Positions 33,461 to 45,653 of a stretch of 64,000 bases of DNA are shown here, piece by piece. A program made the position numbers and the translations under genes. The DNA comes from Eudorina sp. 2006-703-Eu-15 (lineage: Eukaryota > Chlorophyta > Chlorophyceae > Chlamydomonadales > Volvocaceae), in assembly GCA_003117195.1 (NCBI GenBank), contig BDSI01000001.1:1302001-1366000 (forward strand), read 5' to 3'. The notes beneath the pieces are model-generated. The model worked only from the letters and a program-made list of their open reading frames with translations, did no database searches and was not told where the DNA came from. Position 1 is the stretch's first letter. Each line of letters begins with the position of its first letter.

Positions 33461-33529
33461 CTCGACATTCTCCAGCTGCGCAGCCGCAAGAACGCTGACG
33501 CGCTGGCTGCGCAGTTGGAGAATGTCGAG
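33461..33529. repeat. 25-bp fold-back directly after the left LTR
   Basis: Arms 33461-33485 and 33505-33529 are inverted copies with one mismatch in 25 bp, around a 19-nt loop. The right arm reads as gag coding sequence (QLENVEL); the left arm is its inverted duplicate and occupies the place of the primer-binding site. Confidence 0.85.
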
Positions 33530-34733
33530 CTCGACAGCTCGTCGCAGCAACAGACAAACAGCGTCCAACCTCAGTCGCAGCAGCCGACCAGAGAGGAACT
33601 GGAGCAGCGCCTCGCGACTGCGACCGCGATGCTTCAGACCTGTCGGGCGACGATGGACTCCTCATTATCAGCGGTTCCCGCTGGAGGATGACAGCTGGAA
33701 GGCTATCGTGCGTGAAGCCAAACACAAGCTTTACCGGGCCCTGGACGGTCGGTCGTCCGCGCGCGAAGGTGTGCCCGCAGCATTTCCGTCGGGAATGGCC
33801 AACGGCAACAACGCCGGCGCCGGACCATCGACGCAGGGACCCCCACCACCTCTCCCTCCACCGTCTACGCACAACGTTGCACCGTGGCAGCCAGTTGAGG
33901 TAGGCGCTAGTCGCCGATTACCCGTACCAGTCAAGTTTAACGGGAAGACAGATAACCATATTTCCTGTACTCAAACATGGTTTGATGCGTTAGTTCATTA
34001 TATGCAAACTAGCGGTCTTAATCCCGTTCATCACTTTATTTTCTGGTTCACGGGGCGCGCGCAAGAATGGGGTCAAGCTTTACTTAAGCAATATTCGGAT
34101 ACGAATAAGACTCTCACATTGTCAGAATTGCGCGCTGCATTCCTGCTGCAATACGGTGACGTGCGTAGACATACGGCACAAGAGGGTCGTGATCGCTTGC
34201 ATAGTGGTGAGCATCACATGAAATCAAATGAACGTGTGCAAGAATATACGCAACGTTTTCGGGACATCATTCGGGATATCCGGGATATGTCTCAAGGTGA
34301 ATCCATCGGCTGGTTCATTAATGGTCTGCCCGTTGCTATGCGCAAGGCCTGCGGCACTGATGCAAAGGGTCATGTTTGGGAAGACCTTGATGACCTTATC
34401 AAATACGCTATCGGCCATGAGACTCGCACGCGTGTTGCTGCTCTGAAGACAGCTAACTTGAACGCCCTTGCCGTCCGCCCCAAAATTTCCAAAAAGCAGA
34501 GGCCGCGGTTTCCGCGTAAGCCGATCAACTGCCGGGACTGCGGCTTGTTGGTCAACGATATCCGCGAGCACAAGCAGTCTGGCGAGTGCAACGACGTCCT
34601 GGCCAGCCGGAAGTCGAAGGCGCCGACCGTGCGCCACAACGACTACAACTCCGGTGGCCGGGGCCGCGGGCGCGGCGGAAACCGAGGCGGTGGCCGCGGG
34701 GCTCACGGCGACGCCGATGCGATGAAGGAATAG
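33461..34733 (+). pseudogene. Gag of element 2 (frameshifted)
   Basis: The N-terminal part reads best in frame 2 mod 3 (33461-33690: NADALAAQLENVE, then EELEQRLATATAML). The rest reads in frame 0 mod 3 from about 33665 to TAG at 34731-34733, so one base has been gained or lost near 33665. The capsid-like region includes TWFDALVHYMQ, FWFTGRAQEWGQALL and YTQRFRDIIRDI. Near the C-terminus, CRDCGLLVNDIREHKQSGEC gives a C-x2-C-x9-H-x5-C cluster, not a standard knuckle, followed by an RGG-rich tail. No clear start codon is seen, because the 5' end is rearranged. The TAG is in frame with the next domain. Confidence 0.8.
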
Positions 34734-36131
34734 GGGATTGGCAGGCGTAATTTGGGAACGGCAGGTTCAGACGAACCAGTGCTAGCGAGCGCGCAGGGTC
34801 CTGCACAGGACTTTGATGATTTGGATTTACAGCGCGCCGCTGAAGCCAGTGCCGACGCAAGGGAAGTGCTTCCACCGCCACCTTTGGGCGAATTTTCAGA
34901 CCGCATGTTTCCTCCGGACGAGTTTCAGAAAGTTCAGGAGGCGTTGAACATGAAGTTCACGTATGATGCTGGTTGTAACAATGATGGAAGCAATCGCTTG
35001 TGTGAACGCTTTGCCTGTCCAGACCGGTCTTTCCTTGAGCAAGATGTCTCAGGTGAAGTCGTTTGGGCTCATCCTCCGTATTCCCAAATCCGTGAGTGGC
35101 AGAACCATTACCAAAAATGCAAACAGAAAAGTCCTCATCAGACCGCAGCGATGTTTGTTGTGCCTCGATGGCCACATGTTGAGCAGATTTTCAAAGCGGC
35201 TGGCTTTCGACGATTCAAATCGTACGACCAGGGATCCAAGGTCCTTACGGTTCCCCATACCGATGGCTCTCGTATACCTATACCGCAAACGCGATGGGCA
35301 ATCGATTTATGGTGGGATCCGCCAAGCCAGTATGCTAAACTCAACACGCTCGGTCCAGGGAACAGTTACACGATGACGCTCGACGGGTACGCAATGGACC
35401 TCCCAGTCTGTATCCTCGTCGACAGCGGTGCTTCGTGCTTAGGGGCAGCACACGGTTTCATTGATGAACAAACCGTCAGACAATTGGCACTCAAACGCAA
35501 GTCATCGAGGGTTCCCTCCGTGCGGGTAGCGTCCGGTGAGGTCGCTAGGCTGCATGGTGAAGTCCGCATACGAATACGAATGGGCAATCATTCAGAAATG
35601 GTTACGCTCTTGGTGTTGAAAGATGGAGTCCCTGGGGTACATGTCATTTTGAGTGCCGATTGGCTGAAACTTCGGCAAGCTCAACAAGACTACAAAAGGG
35701 ACGCCCTCATCATCACCCGTAATCGTAGTGCAGTGACTCTGATTCCAAAATACGCGCAGCACGGGGCGGAAGGCTTCCCTGAGGAAGACCCGTTGCTAAA
35801 TGCCGCGTCGGTACATTTGTTCCAAGATACCGGAACCAAAATTCTCTCGGCTAAACAAGTAGCCAGGAGTATTGCACAGGGGGCTCGCAGCTACTTAATG
35901 CTAGTGCGCGAGGACCAAACACAGTCCCACGGCGGCTTTCAGCTCGCCGCAGCTGTCGGTGATGCGACCAAGGGTGTCCCCGACGACCTGGTACCGGAAC
36001 AGGAAATACAGGCGCTTATTTCTGAATACAAGGACGTGTTTGAAGAATTGAACGGCTTGCCTCCTGACCGAGGTATCGGCCATACAATTCCCCTGCTGCC
36101 CAATGCGGAACCGCCTGCTAAGCGGATGTAA
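34734..36131 (+). pseudogene. HPPY domain plus aspartic protease (element 2)
   Basis: Same frame as the end of gag, entered past the TAG; the first in-frame ATG is well inside the segment, so readthrough or loss of a sense codon is implied. Numbered from 34752, residues about 45-170 form a domain with DAGCNNDGSNRLCERF and VWAHPPYSQIREW (HPPY at 107-110), then AAMFVVPRW. The layout resembles N6-adenine methyltransferase-like (Dam-like) domains, whose motif IV is (D/N/S)PP(Y/F/W), but here the first position is His, so catalysis is doubtful. The protease active site is DSGAS with D224. The segment ends at TAA 36129-36131, where related Pol proteins have a sense codon before LSPKEMEEV. Confidence 0.75.
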
Positions 36132-37784
36132 CGCTTGTCACCAAAAGAAATGGAGGAAGTACGGAAACAGGTGACTGAGCTTTTGGCAAAGGGTTTCATT
36201 GAGCCTTCAACTTCACCGTTCGGAGCGCCCATCCTCTTTGTCCAGAAGCCCAACGGCGAACTCCGTCTGTGCCTTGACTTCCGGGCGCTGAACAAGCTTA
36301 CAGTAAAACGGCGGTATCCGATGCCCAACATCACCGAAATTTTCGATACGCTACAAGGAGCACGTATATTTTCGTCGCTCGATCTCCAGCAAGGCTATTA
36401 TCAGATCCGAATCTCCGATAAAGACGTTGAGAAAACCGGCTTTATCGCTCCGGGAATGGGTCAGTTCCAATTTCGGGTACTTTGTTTTGGACTGACCAAC
36501 GCGCCTGCAACATTTCAGTCGGTGATGAATGGGATATTTGCTAAGCATATCGGCAAAACAGTGCTGGTATACTTAGACGACATTCTGGTGTTCAGCAAGA
36601 CGCCAGAAGAGCATGTACAACACCTCCGTACCGTGTTGCAACTGCTCCGAGAGCACCAATTCAAGGCAAAGCTGTCCAAATGCGAATTCAACAAGCCACA
36701 GTTGAAATTCCTCGGCCATATTGTGAGCCGCGAAGGTCTGAAAGTCGACAATACGAAAATTGCCACAGTGAAAAATTGGCCGGTTCCTAAGGACGTTCGC
36801 AAACTGCGTGAATTCCTTGGCCTAGCAAACTACTTCAGACGCTTCATACAGGGGTACTCGAGCTTAGCAGCTCCATTGACAGCTTTAACCAGTGTGAAAG
36901 TGCCCTTCGCCTGGTCGCCCAAGTGCCAAGCGGCATTTGATGGCATAAAAGAAGCCTTGAGTAATGCACCTGTCCTGTCCCTACCACAGCTCAGCCTACC
37001 CTTTGAGGTCTGGTCCGACGCGTCCGTGAACGGCACGGGTGCCGTACTTATGCAAGACGGCCACCCAGTTGCTTATACAAGCAAGAAGTTCACGAGTGCG
37101 GAATACAATTACACAACAACAGACCAGGAATGCCTTGGGGTTATACACGCTCTGCAAGAGTGGCGCTGTTACCTAGAAGGGAGTGAGTTCATGCTCTTGA
37201 CGGACCACCACCCCCTAGTGTACCTCCATGAACAGCGCGGAGCTGGGTTGCTGTCGAGAAGACAAGCACGCTGGATGGAGTACTTGCAACGCTTCAGTGG
37301 CATGAAGTGGGAATACCGTCCAGGGAGGACCAACGTGGCGGATCCTCTAAGTAGGGTACATGAGACTGTGCTAACGGTGCTTGCCAGCGAGCTGACGTTA
37401 GGCGAGCTTGGCAAACAAATTCGTGAGGGATACGCTGGAAATCCCTGGTTTGAGAAACCGAAGGCGGCACGGTTGCAGTTAAAACGAAAGGGCGGGTTCT
37501 GGTACAAGGGAAACCAGATAGTCGTACCCGACATCCCTGAGCTGCGCACGCAAATCCTGAAAGAATACCATGACACTCCTTTCAGCGGGCACCGTGGTGC
37601 TCGACGCACCCAAGAAGCGATCGCTCGAACGTTCTGGTGGCCTGGCCTCCACACAGACGTGCAACGTTATGTTGACACATGCCCTCAGTGCCAGCGCAAC
37701 AAATCCTCAACCACAAAGCCGGGGGATTACTGCAACCTCTCCCGATCCCACAGGGAGTGTGGGAAAGCGTATCAATGGATCTGA
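36132..37784 (+). pseudogene. Reverse transcriptase, RNase H and integrase zinc domain (element 2)
   Basis: In frame with the preceding segment. From 36135, reverse transcriptase runs from FGAPILFVQKPNG to FLGHIVS, with YLDD at residues 146-149. RNase H has WSDASVNGTGAVL, TDQECLGVIHAL and LTDHHPLVYL. The integrase HHCC zinc domain (H...GHRG...C-P-Q-C) follows. The frame then changes near 37720, in a G run after the zinc domain, and the old frame stops at 37782-37784. All RT and RNase H catalytic residues are kept, which is unusual for an old pseudogene. Confidence 0.88.
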
Positions 37785-38989
37785 TCACGCAGCTGCCAAC
37801 CACGCAAGACGGGCATGACGCGATTGTAGTGTTTGTGGACCGGCTCAGCAAGATGACCCACTTTGCTGCCACACACACATCCGTCACAGCAGAAGACTAA
37901 GCGCACCTTTTCGTGTCAACTGTCTTCAGGCAACACGGTTTACCGAAGAACATTGTCTCGGATCGCGATCCACGATTCACGAGCAAGTTCTGGTCGGAAG
38001 TCACACGCTTACTCGGGACTCAGCTGTACATGAGTACGGCATTCCACCCGCAAACCGATGGCCAGACGGAGCGGATGAACAGGCTCTTAGAAGAAATGCT
38101 ACGACATTACATTTCCCCGTTGCAAGACGACTGGGACAAGCACCTGCCTCTTCTAGAGTTTGCAGTCAATAACTCGAAGCAGGCCTCGACGGGAACGACT
38201 CCGTTCTTGCTGAATGGAATCCACCAGCCACGTACCCCGGCTGACGTACAATTACCCACGAAGGTGCCCAGAGCCGAATCTTTCGAGTCCACCCTACGCA
38301 AACGACTTGCGAAGGCAAAAGCGTGCCTGCAATCAGCGCAGGAACAACAGAAGCTGCACGCTGACCGCCGCAGGAGGCTGGTTACGTTCACTTCGGGTCA
38401 GGATGTGTTGCTCAATACCAAAAACATTACGTTCAAAACCCCTGGGGTGCGCAAGCTCATGCCTCGATGGATCGGACCCTTCAAAATCGAGAAGCTGGTC
38501 GGCGGTCCCACGGCAGCCAAACTCCAACTGCCGTCCGAGATGCGCATCCATCCAGTGTTCCACATATCGCTCTTGAAACATTTCCGTACGGATGGCCGTA
38601 CACCCCCATCGCCGGTTTTCAACCTGGACGGTGAGGACTACTGGGCGGTAGAAGCCATTGTGGATCACAAAGATGTTCCTGTTGGTCGCGGCAAGCACCG
38701 ACGGGACTACTTTGTCAAATGGCAGGGATTTCCGGCAACCGACAACAGCTGGGAACCGGAAATGACTCTTCGTGAGTCCGCTCCCGTGGAACAATCAATC
38801 GAGGCTTACGAGGCAAAATTGCCCAGTGCGCAACGGAAGGAACCCCGGCACGCACTGCTTTTACAGGAGTACAAAGACAAAAGGCAAGCGCAGCACACGC
38901 CTGCCCCGAAGCCCAACCCACCCCAACCGAAACGAAAACGGGACAACCCGCAGCAATTGCGGAGATCAAAAAGAAAACAAACACATTAA
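37720..38989 (+). pseudogene. Integrase core and chromodomain (element 2)
   Basis: Reading continues in frame 2 mod 3: SMDLITQLP (first catalytic Asp at 37778-37780), then TAA at 37898-37900, then IVSDRDPRF and QTERMNRLLEEML, which supply the second Asp and the Glu. A chromodomain lies near the C-terminus (YWAVEAIVDH, DYFVKWQGFPATDNSWEP) with the full aromatic cage, unlike element 1. The frame ends with TAA at 38987-38989. The purine tract AGGGAGGGGGGAG at 39012-39024 abuts the right LTR. Confidence 0.88.
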
Positions 38990-39024
38990 CAGCTCCCGGG
39001 ACGTTCGCTTCAGGGAGGGGGGAG

Positions 39025-39354
39025 TGTAAGACCGTGCTTCGGACTTAGCGATTTCGCGGGTCTGACCCACGGGCCTTACCAATAACGTGAGTTAACCGAT
39101 CCTAGAATTAAGCTGGATCGCAAATTATAAATTATAACCAAAGCATTATGTGGTATGTCGTAATGGCTTTGGAGTTCTCTAGGAGAACACAGATATGCAC
39201 GATCTGTCGTATCAAGGTACGACACGCGGATTGTGAGGTCCGCGGTGCACAAAAGCTCACAGGGCAGGGGCAGGTGCCGCCACTTACATACTGTGCTTTG
39301 GGTCCGAGTCCCAACCTGACCCAATATCCTTTTGTGTTACTACTAAAGATCCAC
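39025..39354 (+). repeat. Right LTR of element 2
   Basis: The first 312 bp match the left LTR with one extra G. The 18 bp beyond (39337-39354) are proposed as LTR, because GCTTC follows and matches the pre-insertion GCTTC at 33145-33149. If that is wrong the LTR ends at 39336. Confidence 0.8.
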
Positions 39355-39632
39355 GCTTCCGCTAGCTAGGTATTCGTCTATCGTTAAGGTAGACGGACCG
39401 TCCTTACAGCTTCATTGCACATACATCCCCACGCAGGCGGCCCCCCAAACCGTAAGGGCCGTAATATTTAGGTAATAATAAACACCGTAACGAAGTAAGA
39501 GCATTATATTACAACCGACATCAGGTATGCAACGTAATGTTTTTACCAGCCCCTCGCTTTCGGGGTCGACCGTCAGTACGGGGTAGCTAGGTACCGTACG
39601 TAATTACGCCAAACCATCAGATCGTAAATCAT

Positions 39633-39735
39633 GAATGAATGAATGAACGTTACAGCGGACCCCAAAGGGATCACCGGTGTATACCAGGGCAAGCCCCAGC
39701 AGGCCCCACCGCCAAGGCGGCAGGACACCATCATG
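39633..39735 (+). repeat. Dispersed repeat, forward copy
   Basis: Matches the reverse complement of about 21671-21746 over some 75 bp, starting at a GAATGAAT run and continuing through GTTACAGCGGACCCC to a CCCCAGCAGGCCCCA word. Shorter related pieces lie at 1761-1787 and 19928-19960. Confidence 0.65.
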
Positions 39736-42700
39736 TCACAAGTAAGCCTAGGTCATCGACTCACCACACTGCATATTTAACGGACGGCGGGACGGACAGG
39801 CGCCACGCACAAGCAAGCGTACCACGCAAAGCACACCCCGCGCCCACTCTACGAGGGAACCACACCGCCGTTCCAAAGCTAGCCGAGGATGAAGTAAAGC
39901 CTAGCCTGGATGGGTCATACCCAGTGTATGGCACGCTGTCAAGCAAGCAAGGGTCTTGAACGCCATCAGCAACATCAGCAGGGGGGCCGTACCACGGCGC
40001 TGTGCAGCAGGGTCATGCATTTGTAGGGACTTATACTCCTGTAACTAATATATATAACCCAGCGAGCGTTACATGCATGCGGGCCGTGTGTGCTCAGCCC
40101 CGAGCGACCCTCACGTACGGGCCCTTCCGTCCTCAGGACGGCGGAAGCAAGGCATCCAGCCACGTGTACGTATTATGTATGCGCATGTATTTTGGCATCC
40201 GTGAGCGGCATCCGCCGCCGTCCCTAGCACTCCTCCACACGGATGGAGATGGATGCGTACCTCCCGACAAGGAGGTAGCTAGGCAACCGCCCGTAACAGA
40301 TGGCGCACCGCTGGCTGGCCTAAATACCACGCATGAGTGCCTCAACAGCAGTAGGCAGCAAGACCTAGCGCTAGGCAGCTAGACAGCCAGCAGCCAGCTG
40401 CCCGGCGGTAAGCGCAAGCACACGCACACCGACCTGCTGCATACTGTATGTATGTGGACATGCAGGATGCCTGCTGGAGGACTTGCGGCCCTTGCGTCCT
40501 ACTAGTCCTACAACCCCAGGTATGCACTCTACTCGCCAAGAGAGCGGTGAACGGAGTATCAAGTAGTGCACTAATGCTAACACACAGATGAAATCTCGCC
40601 GGGGTTCTAAAGGCGAAAAAGCAAGTACGTAAGTGTAGTGTATAACGATCCTGGATAAGTATCATGAGATGTCACTGGAAGGCATCTGCCAGCTGGTCCT
40701 TTTCTGATAAGGCATGATACAACAGTAAGCGCGAAATAAATATACACTGTGTGGTACGAGCGGCTTGGCTCGCCAATGCGCAGCGAGAGTGCATGATGAG
40801 TGACCGATGACCATCCACCAATAATGCAGAAAGAGCGAGTGCACCACAACAACGGAAGAGCCTTCCTACCTTCATTTTAAAAAGCGACATCGATTGCCAC
40901 CCCCACCCGCCTCGGCCCGCGCCTCACCGACCGCACCGCCCAACCTGCACAAGTGCCGCTATCTACGCATGGCGCGCCGAGCGACCGTGCGCCGCATTGG
41001 GGCAAAACACCCGTACGTACGTACGTTACAGCCTATGCTACCTACCTTCAACAGCTTAGCTTTGAATGACTGATGCGGGTACGGCACGGTGTTTGTTCCA
41101 ACGGGCCCAGATAGCTGGTAGGCGCCTCATCTCATCAACCCCTACCAAGGACTGCGCAGTGCGCACCCATCCTCCATAACCACGGGATATTTCAGATGGA
41201 AGGTCTTGGGGCGGGATCGATTCAACATCACGCCGCCGCTCATCATCTCGAAGACCGATTGCGTGCTCCACCCGCCGCGCGCGCGGGCGGTGCATGCAAG
41301 TGCACCACGCAGCGAGCTATCTAAGCTTCACCACTCTCGAGCGAGCGAGCGATCACGCATGCACGCACCATGTACGTATGCACTCGCTCTCATGGCAGCC
41401 GATGGAAGAGCATACCCGACATACAGCAGCCACGCATGTACGGCACGGCATGTACGTACGGCACACACGGGCATGTGCGCATCCGGCGCGCTTCATTTTC
41501 AGGAGTCGATCGGCATGCATGCCCCGCCCGGCAGCTTATTCACAGTCAATTCCAGCATGAACTATTCGCGCTGGCAATCAATCAACCACCTACATACATA
41601 TGTACGTGGGCCATGTCATTCTTGGAAGGCCGTAGCAGAGGCACGGCGGGTTGTTAGTAGTTGTTTGATGTTTGTGATCCACTGCCATGCGTGAGTGCGT
41701 GCGCCGTGACGCACGGTCGTTGTTGGCAACCCGTGCGTGCGTGTACGAATGGCTTGCCGTACATACATACGTGCACGATGCATCCATGCATTATTCCATC
41801 CACCGGGCACCGACCTCCGCAGCGTGCTCACTAGGAACCACTCATCATGTTGCTTGTATATCATCATAGGCAGGCCAAGCAACTCATCATGACGGAACGG
41901 GCGTACGAAGATTCGATTCCACTCATCACGCACCCCCGCCGGAAAACAAAGCTCGCGCACGCATGTAGTTCCTAATAAGAAGTGGCGCGGACAAACAGAT
42001 GGCACGAAAGCGACAGCAGGTAACATCTCAATATTTAGGAAGATATGTAGGTACATAGTGAACCCATCCATTGCTGTATGTTTACTTTGACATGTCCACC
42101 CCACCGCTCCACAAGCAAGGGACACTTCTTGCAGGGACACTTTTTCCGAGAACGCCATCGGTGATAACATAATCAAAACATACAAAAGCAAAAATACAAC
42201 AACAAAGTGCACGCCAGCAGGCAGGCATGCCATCCAGCGCAGGCGCCTGGCGCACGTCGGTGCGCGCCTACCTGAACTAACGAATTGTCACGGCACCGAC
42301 ACGTGCACCTACCATACACGCATACGCATCCACGCACGTGCGCGTGCCTGCTGTACTACATACGGTAGCTAACAACTACGTGCCTGCAGCATAGAATGTT
42401 ACGTAAACGACGACTGTGGCATCGATGATCCATTCTGAACTATAGCCTGTATCTCGGCTGTCTCAAAGCGGCTCGAGGTGGCATAGCTGGCTCTGGAAAG
42501 GGGACGGTAGGTGGCGAGGCAGCGGCTTGGGATCGGGCCTTACACTGCAGGGGGAGCGAGCTCGCTCACAGAACACGCGACAGCGGCAGGCGCACGCACC
42601 GCCCTGGGCCCAGACCACGCCAGGCCGTCGGGCTCCAACCACGACAACCGAACCACACGCGCCAATAACACACCACGGCACACAGCTCAAGCGCACACGG

Positions 42701-43549
42701 CCGCGCCCGCGCCCGCGACGCGGGCCGACGCCAACGCGAGACAACCCCGAGGGACGAACCAACCCGACTTCGCACGGACCCCAGAAACACCAGCAACAGG
42801 CACCCCGGGAGACGACCCCGCCCCTAGGTAACAAGAGCGCCTGCTGCTGTAGCGCCCGCTGCTACAAGCCTCGTCCAGCTCGGGCCTCGCGCGAAACAGG
42901 GAGGGGGGGCGGGAATAGCGAGCAATAAGCTCCTGTTAGTGAAGGCAGAATGCCGAACAACAGGAGCTTCCGAGAATATATCAGAGTACGACTGCCCCGG
43001 TGACCCAGGTCACCGGGACATAACTAACAACTGACAGCCGAAAGGCTGCCGTTCTAGAACCTAGCTTAGAAACTCTAGTCGTTTCACTCATGCCGTGTCT
43101 AAGCCGCAATTCATAGGATGCATGCCGAGAATGACGAGGAATGCAGTACGGCATTGCTTGGTCACGACCCAAGCGCAAGCGCGCACCCACGCGCAGCACC
43201 GAGTGAGCTGGATCGCAATCGCTCGCCAAGATTTCTACCTGAGCCGACCACGCACCCACAGCGCTAGCACCGAACGAATCAATACCGCCGAAGGTGCGGA
43301 CGAATGAAAGTCCTAGTAAGCCTGGCAGACGGCTTTAAAGCATGGCTCTAAATCCTGGTCCGTGCAAGCACCCAGCCAGCCAGGGCATGCATGGGTTTCA
43401 CCGCCGTGAGTGCGTGTTCATCATCATGCACGTGACCCCTCAAAACGTAAGATAGAGATTCGATATATATCCATAGTCCAAGTCTATCTACGTAATTAGG
43501 TGACACGAAGGTAGGCATGGTGCCATCCGCCGTCGTGCCTGTGCGCCTG

Positions 43550-43640
43550 CGCGCCTGCTGCCTGCTGCCTGCCTGCCTGCTGCCTGCCTGTCGCGCGCCC
43601 TGCCAGCCTGCCCGCGCGCCCGCTACCTGTCGACCTGCCT
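43550..43640. repeat. CTGC/CTGCC simple repeat
   Basis: Imperfect tandem CTGCC and CTGCTGC words over about 90 bases, grading into GCGCGCC. Confidence 0.65.
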
Positions 43641-44596
43641 GCCAGTACGACTGGTGTAAGGAAATTAACATTATTGCGTGCAGCAACGAAGCACGTCCCT
43701 ACCTACCTGCACGTACGCGCTCCCTGTTATGGAGGCAGGTGCTGGCCGTACGTATATATTGGTTGGGAGGGGCGGATGGAGTCAACGGCCGCCATTTGAA
43801 GATACTACTGTCATAATGCACCTACATACTGCCACGCAGCAAAATGAATACATACATACATATCCTGCCTTTCCGCGCGCCTTACTTGCTTTCAAATCGC
43901 TTCCACGCACGCGTCCTGGCTGCGTCAGCCGCTCAGGCAACATTATTCCCCATTCGAATAGCAGATGGGCCTCCATCCAGTAATAAACGCCCATTGAACG
44001 GCGAGGAACTTGAACGGGGTCAGTGAATGGTGAGTTACCGGGGATCGGGCTGCTATAGGTAGGGCTCAACACTTGACAACTAATAACAATAAGAACGACT
44101 AAAACGTTACGCTCAATGCAAAGATATGAAACAGCAGCACGGAGGCACCCCGCATGCATGCATCCATCCCAAACATACATACTCCAAAACTCCAAAAGTA
44201 AGTGAAGGGCAGCAGCACGTTATTCGTCGCGAGCTGCAGCGAATAAAACCCCGAAACCGACTACGAACAGACAACCGGGACCCGTGCGTACGTGCGTAAC
44301 CCGAACGGAAACTTGCTTGGTACGCCCAAATAAACCGCAAAATTTGAGCAGCGTGCAGCCTGATCATGCTAACGCGCGCCTCTTTTACGTGGCATGTATG
44401 GCTGGCCGCAGGAGGGCCTGGCCGCCGGTACGTAGGCCCCGGCCAGGACACAAGCATCCATTACTCCCACCTCAGCTCAATACATACATACGAGCCGGAC
44501 GCGCACTCGCGGCGGGGGTCTCTCGCCAGCTGTCATTTGTCGCCAACCATCCCATCCCGCCCAGGCAGGCCAAATCTTTATCCGCCCGCGTCTCTT

Positions 44597-44792
44597 CCCA
44601 GCCAGCTCTCGCTCCCCATCCAGCTCTCCCCAGCCAGCTCTCGCTCCCCATCCAGCTCTCCCCAGCCAGCTCTCGCTCCCCAGCCAGCTCTCGCTCCCCA
44701 GCCAGCTCTCGCTCCCCAGCCAGCTCTCGCTCCCCAGCCAGCTCTCCCCATCCAGCTCTCCCCATGCATCCAGCTCTCCCCAGCCAGCTCTG
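44597..44792. repeat. Minisatellite, 18-bp unit CAGCTCTCGCTCCCCAGC
   Basis: About ten imperfect tandem units; some units are shortened by loss of TCGC or have CAT in place of CAG. Long repetitive frames are open on both strands, but these are by-products of the repeat. Confidence 0.85.
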
Positions 44793-45653
44793 CTGCCGCC
44801 CTCCCCAGCCATCCAGCTGTGGATCCATCCGCCAACACGTTGTAGTCACCATCAAGTACCTTACCGGCCCCCAAAACAACACATACATACACTCGCGGAC
44901 CCCGGGCCCGCCTCTCTTAGGTTTCACTTCATCACGTACGCATGCCGCAGAACAATACGCAGAACCCGGCTGGCTAGCTGGGGCTTCTCCGCCGTGTGTG
45001 CCTCTGAACGAATTATTATTGGGGAGATAACGACTTTCATTCATCCGTCGCGTTAGATCGATAGAGTGGATGTAGGTAGGAACGCGCGCGAGCCAATGAA
45101 ACGCAAATAGCTAGTGGTACACCATACAAATGCAACAGCGACAACCAACGTGCAACCCAGCCACCCACCCCATGCATATGCCGCGTAGTAGGGTAGTGTG
45201 TGCACGCACTCCCGTTCCGCCCCGCAAAAATGAAGCTGGGGCGGCCGCACCACTGCGCAGCGTGAGTACTACTAGTAGTGGCGGCCCCACGCACGCATCT
45301 GAAGAGATAGCTAGGTAGGTAGACAGCCCCGAGGAAGCAGCTGGTAGGCCGCTTTCCCTATTTATGTACCGTGCACTGCACCCTTGCTTCGTCTGTATCT
45401 TTTTGTACCTGCTGCTGAGAATGTATAACTGACGCTATGTATGCCAGCTGAAGAAATCGCCTATATACGTATGCCCCCGCATTTCTATCAGGCCCGGCCT
45501 GGGTCAAGCCCAATCCTCGATTGCTGTAGCATGATTTGAACTACATACGTACACACATGCCGGTCTATCTCTTATCTAAACACACAGGCCAGGCCGAGCT
45601 TGCGTGGTAGGCTTGATGCCCCCGGGGACTACCGACGGAAATCCTGTCATGTT

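Larger units (their letters stand above)
33150..39354 (+). mobile_element. Ty3/Gypsy chromovirus, defective (element 2)
   Basis: Direct LTRs start TGTAAGACC at 33150 and 39025. The shared part is 311/312 bp and differs by one indel. The right copy may run on to 39354, where GCTTC (39355-39359) repeats the GCTTC before the left LTR (33145-33149), giving a 5-bp target duplication as in element 1. Internal order is gag, an HPPY domain, protease, RT-RNase H, integrase, chromodomain. The coding region is broken: a gag frameshift near 33665, TAG at 34731, TAA at 36129, a frameshift near 37720, and TAA at 37898. Protein similarity to element 1 is moderate, so this is a different family. Near-identical LTRs beside so many breaks suggest a defective copy mobilised by proteins supplied in trans. 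Confidence 0.92.
39360..45653. other. Repeat-rich intergenic stretch
   Basis: No frame has a recognisable domain. It contains dispersed repeat copies at 39633-39735 and 41090-41170, many GTACGTAC and CATACATAC words (41000-45000), a CTGC-rich simple repeat at 43550-43640, a very GC-rich block at 42470-42930, and the minisatellite at 44597-44792. The 205-codon minus-strand frame at 42233-41616 begins with a hydrophobic segment, but I see no other support for it. Confidence 0.5.

Noticed and set aside
36129..37900. TAA reassigned to a sense codon
   Set aside because: TAA closes intact frames in this window (gag and pol of element 1, cyclin copy 3), so the TAAs inside element 2 are simpler to explain as nonsense mutations.
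41616..42233. 205-codon minus-strand ORF with a hydrophobic N-terminus
   Set aside because: Its middle and end are built from CATGCATG/GTACGTAC repeat words; no homology to anything recognised. Kept only as a remark in the spacer entry.
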